Positions 1 to 13,300 of a DNA stretch of 64,000 bases are shown here, piece by piece. Made by a program: the position numbers and the translations under genes. Source of the stretch: Theobroma cacao (Eukaryota; Streptophyta; Magnoliopsida; Malvales; Malvaceae); contig NC_030857.1 in the NCBI RefSeq assembly GCF_000208745.1, forward strand, positions 17,989,894-18,053,893, given 5' to 3'. The notes beneath the pieces are model-generated. The model ran no database searches. It saw nothing but the letters and a program-made list of their open reading frames with translations, and was not told the DNA's origin. Each line of letters begins with the position of its first letter. Within the stretch, counting starts at the first letter, position 1.

Positions 1-1083
1 AAAAGGAACACGTCCACGTGGCAGCTTTAGAGAGAATATCCATGTGTCGAATGATTAAGCAAATCTGAAGCAAACCTATGATCTTGAGATATCAAAGGTA
101 AAAATCTCTTTTAGGGTTTTTTTTGAATGTATGTGATTTGACAAGATTCTTTGTCTAATTAAATTTTTTTAATTACGATGGTGGGAGGATTGCTAACCTG
201 CCTTTAAGGGGTTTTGGTTTATAAATACTTATACTTTGCTCAGAAAAGCAGCCAATGCTTTAAAGACCTTATAATGACTTAAGAATTTGTCACTAAAACA
301 GAGGGCAACGCGTGAAGGCCAAGATACATGGAAAAAGTGATGGGAAAAAAGCCATGGAATCTAATATGGGGTGGCTCATTGGCTGGCGATGGAGTTGGGT
401 TGCACATGAAAAAGTTATTTTCTGCTGACTAAACTGTCTACTTTCCTCCTACGAAACCACTCCCTTTCAAGTGGACGACTTCTATTAATATACCTTTTGA
501 TATATATCTATAATCTTGTCATAGAGTCATTATCTTCTTTCCGAGAAACTAACCTCATAAAATGTACAGAACCCACGTTTAAATGTCTTAAGATCTCTCT
601 CCTTATCCGATATCGGATTGAAGTACTTCAATCTATTTTCTATGAAGAACTGGGCGTGACACTAGATATATAGAAAAGTTAAACGAAAAATCACTGTGTC
701 TCTTTTTGTCACCATGCAGCTGTAGAAGGTGATTCGCTACAGGATGGAAACTGAAAAGGGAGAAAGATTAATCAAAAAGCTAGTTGGTGTGAGAGAGATT
801 AAATTATTAAAGAAAGATTATTAGTGAAAGTGTATAAAGGAAGGCTGTCGAGTAATTATTCTGTCAAAGCGATTGAGGAGAATCCAAGGGAACAATATAA
901 GGGCTGAAACTCTAACGCAAGAGAAGCCACTGTTAGACAAGTTCTTGGGGAGGGGAGTAGTTTTGCAACAACCTCGAAGCTAGTCCAAACTAGTGGGAGG
1001 TTGTGTGCACAGGAGAGCTAGCACAACACACACTCTTACAAAAGAAAACAAAGACAAAACAGATTTAATCAAAGGTTAATCAG
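1..1083 (+). promoter_or_regulatory. Upstream region and 5'UTR of the AGL12-like gene
   Basis: This is about 1.08 kb of noncoding sequence ahead of the MADS-box start codon. A palindromic G-box (CCACGTGG, 14-21) lies at its far left. A TATA-like TATAAAGG lies at 833-840, which would place transcription start near 865 and give a 5'UTR of about 215 nt. The stretch just before the ATG is A-rich (around 1040-1083), typical of a plant leader. No coding potential is visible. The TATA assignment is inferred from motif and spacing only. Confidence 0.45.
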
Positions 1084-4000
1084 ATGGCCCGTGGTAGAGT
1101 TCAGATGAAGCGCATTGAGAACCCGGTGCACAGGCAGGTTACCTTCTGCAAGCGGCGAGCTGGCCTGCTTAAGAAGGCTAGGGAGCTCTCTGTGCTATGC
1201 GATGCTGAAATTGGAGTTGTCATTTTCTCTGCCCATGGAAAGCTCTATGAGCTAGCCACCAAAGGGTTTGTTCTCTCCCTTTTTACATAAATTACGTTCA
1301 TTGTATAAATACACACCTATAGACAGACTTAATGTAGCATGACAAACAAACAAGCCTTAGTCTTGTCAAGGAGATAAAGAGGGATAACAATCCTTAGAGA
1401 CCAACTCCTAATTCTTCAATAGTTTAAGCACAATTTCTTTGCTGCATGTGAAAGTTTATTAATCTTTCTTGATTTGTCTTTTGCAAGGACCATGCAAGGG
1501 CTTATTGAGAGGTATACCAACTACAACGGAGGAACTCCGCCTGATGAAGCCATAGCGGAACCTATTGTAAGTGAAATCTTCACGTCTCATATTCTTGTCT
1601 CATACGAATTCTTCTGTACATATTACATAAAGTACAAAACGAATATTATCACTATCTATATTGGTATTGGCAAAGTGGCTGTTGAATCAGATTCTTCTTA
1701 TTCAACTTATCTATAGAAATATTATCACTATTATTACTCAAGATGCCAGAAAATATCCCAAGTTCTAACCACTTAAGAAATTCTTTAGATTGTATAAATG
1801 CTGATGAGGAGAATAAATGTTGAATAATCAAAGTCATATTTTTCTTCGTTCAAAAAATGCTTTCCATGAGATTAACTTGCTCGTGATGATGCAGAAAATA
1901 CAGAAATTGTTTTGACACAAGTGGAAGCAAATAACCAAACACAAAGGATACACAATTTTTATCAGGGATAGACTCTACAATTTCACTAACAAACTTCCAA
2001 GATTACAATTTTCACAAACGAAAAAAGATAAACTTGAGATATATGTGTTAGTTTACCTTGTTCTCAATTAAACCAAAAGAGATGATTACTTAATCAAATT
2101 TAAGATACTGCTAACGATAAGCTTGTTTAAACCCATGAATATACTTTTGAGTCTACACACAAGAAAATCTTCACCATTCTTCTTAAATCCTTCAAGTTGC
2201 AACGTATAAACTTATTCAACAAGATTTCCATTCAGAAAGACAACCTTACATCCATTTGGATTAGTTCTAAATCATAGAAGTTACTAGTGTCATAACCACT
2301 CTAAACAACATCCTTAATTAATCAATACCTTCTTTTTGAGTAAAATCTTTAGTAACCAATTTGACTTTAAACCTTTCAATCTTCTCTTTGGAATCTTTCT
2401 TGGTCTTGTAAGCCCATTTACAACCAATGGGATTGCAACCTTTATTTAGCTCAAACAATCTCCCACACACCATTGTGTGAAATAGATTGCACCTTATCCC
2501 TCATTGCATCTCACCATAGATCTAATTTAGAACTAGAAAGTTACTAGATCAACTACATGGTCAATATCATAATCATTGTCTGCCAAATTGAATTTATAAA
2601 TGTCTAAAAAAAGAGCAGACTTCCATATCCTTATGAATCTTCTTTATGGCATTTGTTCTTATTTGTGGCATCTGTCCTACAACATTCTAATGTTAAGTGA
2701 CATCATCAAAAGCTAGTTAATCTTTTTTATGTTCCCTAACTAGTGTATGTGGCACAGTATCCTTTTGTATAGGTATAAGAGTACTTAAGTCCTAATATGC
2801 TCTCTTCTATCTCTATCATGAGAGTGACTACTATCAGCCATATGTAACTCTAGAAACTTAGTTATCTTTACTTTAACAATTTTATTATGTCTACGTGAGC
2901 AATAAAATTTATAGACTTTATAATGATCTGAGTTCTTGATAAAATAGCAATAACTGAAACAATATTGTATCTTAGTTTTTATGGATCATAAAGGCAAACT
3001 TCTGAAGAACATCCCTAAACATATAAATGACTAAAAGTAGGTTTCCATCAAGTCCAAAGCTAGAAAGAGAATTTAGGTATAGATTTGGTAGGAATTCTAT
3101 TTTAGATATACACATCTATTTTGATTGCTTCAAAATTTTGGTAAATTAACCTTACTCATCGTATCCTTCAAAGTATGATTCCGACTTTCAACCATATCAT
3201 TTTGTTCAAGATTACCAAGTAGTATATTGGGGCACTATTCACAATTTTTTAAAAATTTTGCAAATGAACCCTTTTGCTACCCTGTTGTGTAGTGTCCACC
3301 ATAATATTCACCACCCTTAGAAGAGTTGACAATTTTAATGGTTTTTCTTAACTATTTCCCAACTTTAGTCTTAAAGATCTTAAATTTATTAAGAGCTTCA
3401 AATTTTTTTTTAATAAATAACATGTAACCACAACGAGGAAAATCATTAATAAATATTACAAATTATCTACTATTGTAGATAGTAGGGGTATATGGTCCAT
3501 TTATGTCAATGTAAATGAGTTCAAATAAATCAAATGTTCTATTTGATCTCTTTCTTTTATCTCAGTCATCTTACCCCTACAACAGTTAGCATTTGCCCCC
3601 ACGTCATCAAAATAAAACTAGGCATGATGTTATACTTTATCAACTATTCTACAATTTCCTTAGAAATGTAATTAGTTTTTCATGCCACAATATAGAAGAT
3701 GTTTCTCTTATGTAGGGTCTTTTGGCAACTCTTTCAACTTAATATGACGTGACATAAGTATTAATTAGTAAGCTACACGTAGTCTATATAATTACGAGTC
3801 AAAGAATACAAGTCAATATTTTTTGAATCATTACTTATCCTAATAATTGAATCCTTCATTTCAAAACTTAACTAGCAATGTCTAATAAAAAAATTGAAAC
3901 TAATTTTAAGGAAAACTATTCCTACTAACTCGACTTTCACCTCTACTTTGTTGCCGATCATGACTCTAAACTCATCCTTATTTGACTTCATCTTACTTAT

Positions 4001-7000
4001 GAATCTCTTCATGTTCGTAATTCACTAGTCAAGCTTTGTATTTGAGACAATTTTGTTTCTTATGTCCCTTTTTCTTATAAAACAAACACTTATGTTCCTT
4101 CTTGATGACAACTTTAAGATCTTTTACACTGGCTAATTGATTGACCAGATTCTTTCCTTTTATCCTGAACTTTTTAGGCGTAATAGATTTAATAAACCAT
4201 CTTAATGATGCACTTCCTAACTTTTCCTATTTCATCTTAATTTATGGAATAAAATCTTTTTGAAAAAATGTCAATTTCAACATTTGATGACACCCTATAC
4301 CTTTACGTTACTACAATTAAGAACTCCTTTATTTTAATGGTATTAGGAAATCCACTTAACATGTGTAGAAGAATTGCCCTCTTAACAACAAGTAACTATT
4401 GTAACTTGACCAGCCATTAGTGTTTTGAGCAATTAAATGGGAGCTTACTAATGGAGGGTCTTTTTCATTTATTTAATGAAGAAATGGCTTAACAAAACAA
4501 AACAAAAAAAGCAAGTAAAATTATTGGATCTCTTTCATGTATCAAAGGCTTTCCTATCATTCTCAAAACTTTCAAGAAAGTGTTTTGTAGGTATATCTAC
4601 ATTCATAGCTAGACCTATGACTTTTATAGATGGATCTACATTTTTAATTCTTAAAGTTTTACCTAGTCAAAATCTCAATGATGGTTATATTATTATAGAC
4701 GAAAAAGGTAATTGAAAATTTAAACAATGTAACTTAATTTGAAAAACTAGGATAATCAAAATACTCCAAATCATAAATTAATATATCCAAAATATATAGG
4801 TTATCATCATGTAAACACCTTTGGCTTGAATCTAGGACGGATCTAGAAATTTTCTGAATGGTGTCATAACTAAAATAATAATAATAATTAAAAAATATAA
4901 ATAAGTTAAAATCTATAAACTAGAAGTTTTAACATTAAATTAAAAGAATGTAAATTTAGTACATTTATTTAATACTTTAAAGTAAAAACATCTAAGATAA
5001 CTATAATTATCCACGACAATTTTTCATATTTTGAAAACGGTGCAAGATAACATCAATTGAAACACTATCAAATACATCTGTTTCAATGCATGTCACTGGG
5101 CTATCAAATTAATCAAAAAAAATTTAGACATGAAGTATTTAAAAACTTAATTTGGATTGAAAATTACTTACAATTGAAACCTAGATTAATTGTTTTGGGA
5201 GAGTACAAAACACAACCAGGGACCAAGAAAAATGAAGCATTACTGTGGGTCTCAAGAGTAAGACTTGAATTTTTTGTGTGGAAGAGCAGTTTAAGTTTTG
5301 ACGTTTTTAATAACATCTTAAATTATAGAAGGAAAATTTTTGTATTTCCATGTAGTATTTAAATAATAATATATAAGTTACTTTTGATAAATCTACTTTT
5401 ACTTGGAGTCTTTGATCCCATTCCTTATAAAATTGCAAACAAATTAGAAGGTTAATTAGTATATTAACTATATAAAATTTTAGATAACTTGTATAACAAG
5501 TAAATATTTTCTTGTAAGTGAGTGGCGTCACGTGACACTACTTCTATGAATGTAGGTCCACCTTTGGGTTGAATGCATGACATGTAATTAAGAACCTTTT
5601 AACATAAAAGCAATTGTGAGAATATAACACAACTCTGTAACTTACCATGTTTGGGTGAATAAACTACTAGAGCTAGCCATCTCCATAAACATGTTTTAAT
5701 GTGCTACCCTTTAATTTTAATATAAAAATATTACCTTTGGGTGAATGAATGTACACCAAAACTAAAGACATCCCTAAAACATATGAGAATGATAATTCCA
5801 CAACACTAGCCAGTTGGTCACTTTGGTGACTACAATTCAACTAGCGTATATGGAAACTTCTTCCATAATAGGATATTGCTTTATAATATGTACTCATACA
5901 AACTTCACAGTATGATTTTCTTTATTTTTTCATTAACTTAATAAGCATGGGGCATTATACTCAAAAAATTTTACCTACATATGTGACATAACCTTATGAG
6001 ATATTCAATCATTATATCTCTAGCCATGTCATTAAATAAACTTGTTACATTGAAAAATTGGAAAATATCACTTTATAAGGTTTTAATTATCAATTTGTAC
6101 TCTATAACTTTATTTTGAAAGTATATAAGATGTATAAATATCTAGGGAGAATACATGCCACCATTAAACTCGAAATATGCATGTTAGTTTTGTCTCATGC
6201 ATTCTAGAAATATCTCACCAAAATATATGGAATAATCAATGAAGTGCACATAATAAATAAATAGATAAATACCAAACATGCACTAAAAATCAGAAAAATT
6301 ACCCAAACAAGTAATGATAAGAGAGTGGATAGAATTTCCAAAAACAAAAGGTCACACTCGATTTGAACTTTTCCATTCAAGCTCAATTAAACACCTTTCT
6401 TATAAATCCCATTCATCAAAATCTTTTAAAGCAACATAAATCAAGATTAACGGCCTAATGATTTTGGCTTTCATACCCATTCTTGACCAATTTTGGTTTT
6501 CTAATTATTTGATCCTTTAAATCTTATATTTATGCAATCAAAACTTATGTTTTATCTCTATAAAATAAACCAACTTATTTATAAAAAGATAAATTCAAAC
6601 GAAAACAAATAAAATACCAAGGTTTTAACCGATTCATGAATTGGATTTTAAATTTAGCCTTTGTATTAAGAGAAACAAAAGATATATGTTAATTCAAATT
6701 AAAATGCACCAATTGGGGTCTATTTTCAGCAAATTCAAACCAAACTGGAAGATCCATTCCCGCAAGTATAATATCTAAAAATGGTAGTGCCTAATTTGAC
6801 GAAATCTATAGGTTTAATCAAGTTTTACCTTAATAACAATTTTAACTCATTAAGAATAAATAATCAATGTAATTTAACAAAATTACATAGAATCAAGTTA
6901 TTCTTGGCTTAAAATTGTTAAAACTTGCAACCCTTGAAAAACCCAATTTCTCAAACACATTTCATTCAATTACATGAATATAATCCAACCTAACAACCAT

Positions 7001-10000
7001 ATGATCGATAATATATCATCAATTAAGCATGCTCGGAATTTAATTACACTATTTATAAGGAAATTATGAATTTTAATAGTGTAATCATACAAATTCAAAA
7101 CAACACAAGACCTTAACATGCAGTCATTTTAATCAAATAAAAAATATAATTCTTTAGGTTTCTAAATCCTAATCATGGTGGCTATAATATAATTTGATAA
7201 ACCTTATGTATAATTAATTTATACTAATCTAAGATCTACTATAGCAAGAATTTCGAACACAAAAGCGTACATGATTTCTTATATGTGATTTGATAACAAA
7301 AGCAATATTGACTAGTTTAACTGTTGAGATTCAGTGTACTAGATCTTCTTCCTCCTTTTCTAATAACTCTCTAATGAATGAGACCTTAATGTTGTTGTGT
7401 AGAAAGAGAGGAGACCTAGCCATACTTTTATGTAGTTAGTCCCTAGTCCCTCCTATCATAGGATTTAGGGTTTCCTACATAAGCCTACATTCTTAAACCA
7501 CATTTAATATTGGACAGTAACCACTTTATTAGATCATTTTTTTTTTTGGAAAAGCAAACTATTAGCTCATATTATGGACTACAATGTTGTCACTTTATCA
7601 AGACCAAATAAGCTTAGCCTGTTTTTATATAAAAAGTAAAATAAATTAAATAATGTAAGTCCACATTTTATTATTCGAAAAAATCTAACATAATATTCAT
7701 GTGTCTTATGCACAAATAAAAAAAGTTTCCATTTTTTATTTTTTTATTTATGAAAATTTTATTAAATATATCCAGGAAGCAAAAAAGGAGATTGACATGC
7801 TGAAGCAAGAGATTGAAATACTTCAGAAAGGTCTCAGGTAATAGAAATTCATTTACTTTTGACATTATCACATATATTTTCTTGTAGGTTCTTTATCTTA
7901 TTTATTTGTTTATCAGAGTTTGCTAGAAAAAGTTAATATATTCATCCTTACATATTGTTATACTAAAAGTTTTATCTTTCTCATAAAGGTACTGTTTTGA
8001 AATTGTCCAAGAAACAACAAATATAAAACCTAGAAAAATCAAGCAAACAGAAAAACATAAGAATTTGCATGGTTCGACCTCTTACTTACATCTACGAAGT
8101 GAAACCATTCTTTTACTATTGAGAAATTAAAGTACAATAAACCTAAAATCCCTTGCACACCCTTTCTCAATAACCTCTCAAGAACACTCACCTAAATCAC
8201 TCTAACGTCACTTAGAGCAAAAGATAGAGTTATAAGGTGTTTCTTCTCTATAGCTCCAAAAGCATACTCATAATTCTAAAACCTAAAGATCCACTTTTAT
8301 AATATAAAAGTCTAAAAAAAAATGGGATTCAAACTTGATGTGGAACAAAAAGTTTAAAACCATACAACTATTCAATGTTGTAAATAAACAAGAATCCTAG
8401 TTAATAAGATTTAGAATTCTAGCTAACCTAAAACTTCAACAAATCTCCATCTTTGACATGAGCTCAAACTCCTTAAACCCATTAGTTGCATCCAACTACA
8501 ATTTCCTAACTCCACCTACTTTCCAACACGTTGAACAACTCTCCAAGCATAAGACTTTCTAATACCTTGAATAACTTTCCAAGCACAAGACTTTTCAAGC
8601 CATTGACCTTTAAAATTAACACAACTACACAAACCGAATCAAGTATGGTCCAATACTCGATTCCACAAAAGAGCCAATGCACTTGTGTAGCCATCAAGTA
8701 AATAACACTAATTAACTTTGAAAAGGGATCTCAATGACTCTTCTAATTCACTGTTAGTAAGATTTTTCATCTTTTCACTCTCTTCTACACCATGGGACCC
8801 TTTCATCACCTTCTTGGTAAATGAAATCTCACTATGGTAGCTATTATCTCATGTGCACTATTCCCATCCCTTTGAAGCCTTACTTTCTAGATTATACAAA
8901 ACATTATGTAAATTCCCCTTCATCAGGACCATGTTGTCTTGTGTGACTTTTATCACTCCATCACAAGTAGAATGTCCATACCTTTTAGAGTCTAACATGC
9001 CCAATGATATTAAATTCTTACACATCTCTAGGACATATGTCACATTACCCAAATAGCACACAACTCTATCAAACATTTTGATTCTCACCACTCCTAAACC
9101 CATAACCTTCATTATTGACTTATTGTCAAAAGTCAAATTCTTGATCACCCTTTCCTGAAGTAAATCAAAATAATCCTTTTAATAGCATATGTGAGTAGCA
9201 AAAGCAAAATCTAAATACCAACCAAAATTTGCATCCATGTTTTTTATGATTGTAAGGACATCACAATCTTCATCATTAGCAATGAAAGCACACTCAACTT
9301 TGTTTTTGTTAGTTTCATCCTTTTTGTAGGACAATCATTGAGACCATTCAAGAAACAGAAAACATTATCTTTTCAGGACTGACTAATGAATTCCTAGAAA
9401 CATTCTGATTTAAAATTTTCACACTTACAATGAGGAAAAAGCCTATAATTTCTAAGCTCCTCCCATAACGCATTCAACTTAGAAAAAATACGCATCAATT
9501 GACCTAATTCCCAGTGTAAATTCACAAAGAGATAATTGTAAATTACATGCCCATGCATCATCCGATTGACTAAACCTCCTTTTCAAGGTTTCCCATATCG
9601 AACGAGTAGTGTTCATATAAAACACAATAGCTACCACTTACAGCAAAATGGACTCCAATAGCCAAGCGACTAAAAGGTTGTTACAACAGCTCCATGACAC
9701 AAATATCTCACCAATGATTTGTGGCTCCATAATTGTTCCATCAACAAATCCAACTTTGTTCCTAATCACCAAGGCTAGAACGAAAGGACGAGTTCAAGCC
9801 ATGTAATTGGTGGAAGTTAACTTAGGAGCAATGACCATCGAGCCTTGATGGTTAGAGTGGTGGAGAAAGTAAAGTGAAACGAGAAAAACCATTGCGTAGG
9901 ATTTTAACACCAAGATTTGACATTTCTAGAAATTTCAAAGAAAAAATAGAAAAAATGCAAGAATCAATTGATAGAATTAAAGATAATCGGAAAATGAATA

Positions 10001-10329
10001 ATAGATTTCAAGAAAAAATACAACAAAAAGCGATAAGCGCGCTGATACCATATAGAAAGTATGAATGCCAACGAAGAATGAGAGAGAAAATGGGTTTTGA
10101 TCTTGAGTTCTCTATTGAATCCAAACATGAAGTGTTTGTAAATTACAATGTTGGTTTATATTGACCACTAAGTTTCTAGTACTTACAAAATTGACACTAA
10201 TTGAATTGTATAGCTGTTAACACTATTTACTTAATTGCCACTAATACATTAACTTAAATTACATCATATGACTAAATTCTTCAACACAACAAAACAAATC
10301 TTATTGTATTGATAGCCATGTATATTACT

Positions 10330-10382
<53 letters not shown>

Positions 10383-13300
10383 TAAAATCTTATATGGATT
10401 TTCCACAGGTATATGTTTGGAGGGGGATCAGAAATTATGACATTAGATGAACTCGTTGTGCTTGAAAAGCATTTAGAAATTTGGATCTATCATATTCGAT
10501 CAGCAAAGGTATAATTCATTTTCATTATAATTTACTTGAATTAATTTCCAATTAATACCACAATTTTAGTTCATAATTTTTTGTATTTGGCACTTGAAAT
10601 GCAGATGGACATTTTGTTTCAAGAAATTCAAATGTTGAGGAACAAGGTTAGTATGATTAATATCATATATAGACAAAATAAGTAAGATTGAAATATGCTG
10701 AAACGTGCTACAAGGTTACATATACTTTTATTTTTTTAATTAATTATTAATTATTTTATGAGTAGGTAGATGATCAGAAAAAAAAAGAATATAAATATTT
10801 TGATTACTATTATTTTTATATGATAGTCAGTTTAGATTAAAATCATATAAATTGTAACTTCAAATATAAAAATATAAATTAAACAAAAAATTAAAAAATT
10901 AAATTTAAATAATAGTGATAAACGTACATTAAAGGAAAGAAAAAAGAATAAAAATAAAAATGCAATGATGGGCCTTTTTTTTCTTTTCTTTACTTTTGAT
11001 TAAATTGTATACAAAAAAATTTATTATAACTTAGAATAATTTGTGTCTTTAGGTGAGAAAAAAAAAAGAGAGAGAAAGCGACATATGACAAAGAAGAAAA
11101 AAATAAAAAGGAAAAATAGGAAAATGAATTTTTTTGTGAACATAATTTTTCTCTTAATTCATTTTGCTACCCATCTTTAGTTTTCATATGTCTTTTTTAG
11201 ATATTTTCTTTAAAAATTATAATTAAAAATAATACATGAATATAAAATTGGATTAATTAATTTATTTTTTTAAAATCACAAATGCCACTGCGTAGCATGG
11301 AGAAAATACTACTTTTATTAACAAATTTGACAAAAATTTCAGCATTCAACAACAACTACGGGTAAATTTTGTGTATGAATACCATTTTTAATTAATTCTT
11401 CACATATTCCTATCCATTTACTAAATTTTTTTATCCAGCTATTTTTTTTAATTTTAATTTTAGTTTTTATTTAAGTGTTTTAGGATGAAATTTGATCTAA
11501 AAAATTGTACTTAAACCTTGCCCAACATAAATTCCTCAATCAATTTTATTTATTCTTGAAAAAGAACATAATAGTTTAATTATATAAAAGTCAAATAAAC
11601 AGAGTACGAAAAAGAGAATCTAAATATAAATATGAAACATTTGTATATGCTTAGTGCATACATTCTCTTTCTAAAATTTATTTATATAGAAATGCAAATC
11701 CTGGTTTTTATTAAAAAAAAAAGAGTATTAATAACTAAATTACAATGTAAAAAGCATCGTATTAATAACTAAATGTAAAAACTTGGTAAGACTCGCGAGC
11801 CACTTGAGTCGAGTATTAAGAAATTTGAAATTGACTCAACTCATTACTTGAGTGGCTCAACGGGTCAAGTTCAAGTATTCATTAAGTCAAGTCTGAGTAG
11901 CTTGCTCATTTACACTATACCCCATTGATGTTATTATTAGAGAATGTTATTTTGTAGTAGCTGAAAATTAGTCATTCAAAGATGATTTTTGAGTATTAGG
12001 ATACTTTATTTTGTGATTACTAATATCTATAAAGTAATTAAAGGATAAATCTAGATATCTTTTCTACTTTTTAATGATACTAATTGTGAAGTTTTTATCT
12101 ATTTATTTATAAGCCATTCAAAAATTTCATTAGCAAATGAGGTTACTTTAAATTCGTAATCCTCCATAGAGGAACACAAGTTTACCCAATCACCCTATAC
12201 ATATTTTAGGCTTAATTAACCCTTTACAAAAGTAGGAAACCACCATGTACAAGTCCCAAAAAGATCACCTGGAAACAGAGTTAATACACTGCCTAAGGCC
12301 ATTCAAATTCCCTAAGCAGAGAACAATGCACAAAGACCATTCAGTGCTCAACAAAGCTTAAAATCAGCCAGCAGCAACGGTAATCTCTTGCCAGCCTCCA
12401 AGCATAGGTATCATAATGCAGATTTTCAAACATCAGCTACGAACCACAAGCATAGAGTTAACCCATAACAAACATGCACAGAACAACATCAAACACAAAT
12501 ATAGGAGAGGGAAATTGCACAACATTAGACAGCAGCTAGTTAGGTCACAGATCACAATCCCATGTGGAATCAATGCAGAGGCTTCCTAGGGGTACAATAA
12601 GACAACCTTCGCACCTTTTAGCTGCTCAACAATCAATGTAAACAAGGCCTTCTCCTCTTCAAATCCACACCACCAGTATGTCCTGCCTCGAAATGCCTGT
12701 TTGGCCAAATGATGGGCACCCTCACTTGCCTCTCTAAGGACAGTCACCACCTTGACCGCACCAATCATGTCGTTTAGTTTGTCTAACCTCTAGAATTCCC
12801 TCCACCAATTCCATGGTCTAACCTACACAATAACAAACCAAGTAGCAGCATTTTAATAGTCAGTTTCAATAATCAAAGATTCATAGTCAGTTTCAATAAT
12901 CAAAGATTCAGGGCCCAACCATACCATTTGGCAAAAATTTTCCATAGCTCTCTCAATGGCTTTAATCTCCGCATAATTTAAGTCAGCTTCCCTTATTGGC
13001 TTGGAAAATAGCACTAACATCTTCCGTTGGTCATCCCTCACTACTCGTTTTGTGTGCTCGGTTTTCCTTTAGCAACCCCCTCTTATGGACTTTATCACCA
13101 TGTTGACTTAATGATATTTTGATCTTCCTGAGCAGATTTCACCCAATAAAATGATATTAATTTCACCAAGTCCACCAAAGTTCCTATTTCCCATTTCTTT
13201 CCCTCAAACACCATTTCATTTCTAGCACCCCCACAAGGACCATAGTGCTGCCCCTCACATTAGCATTCCTCTCATCCTTTCCTCTCCATGAAAGATGGAC

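Noticed and set aside
4476..4715. 79-codon plus-strand frame in AGL12-like intron 2
   Set aside because: Lys/Phe-rich, AT-driven, with no recognisable motif and on the opposite strand to the adjacent copia relic.
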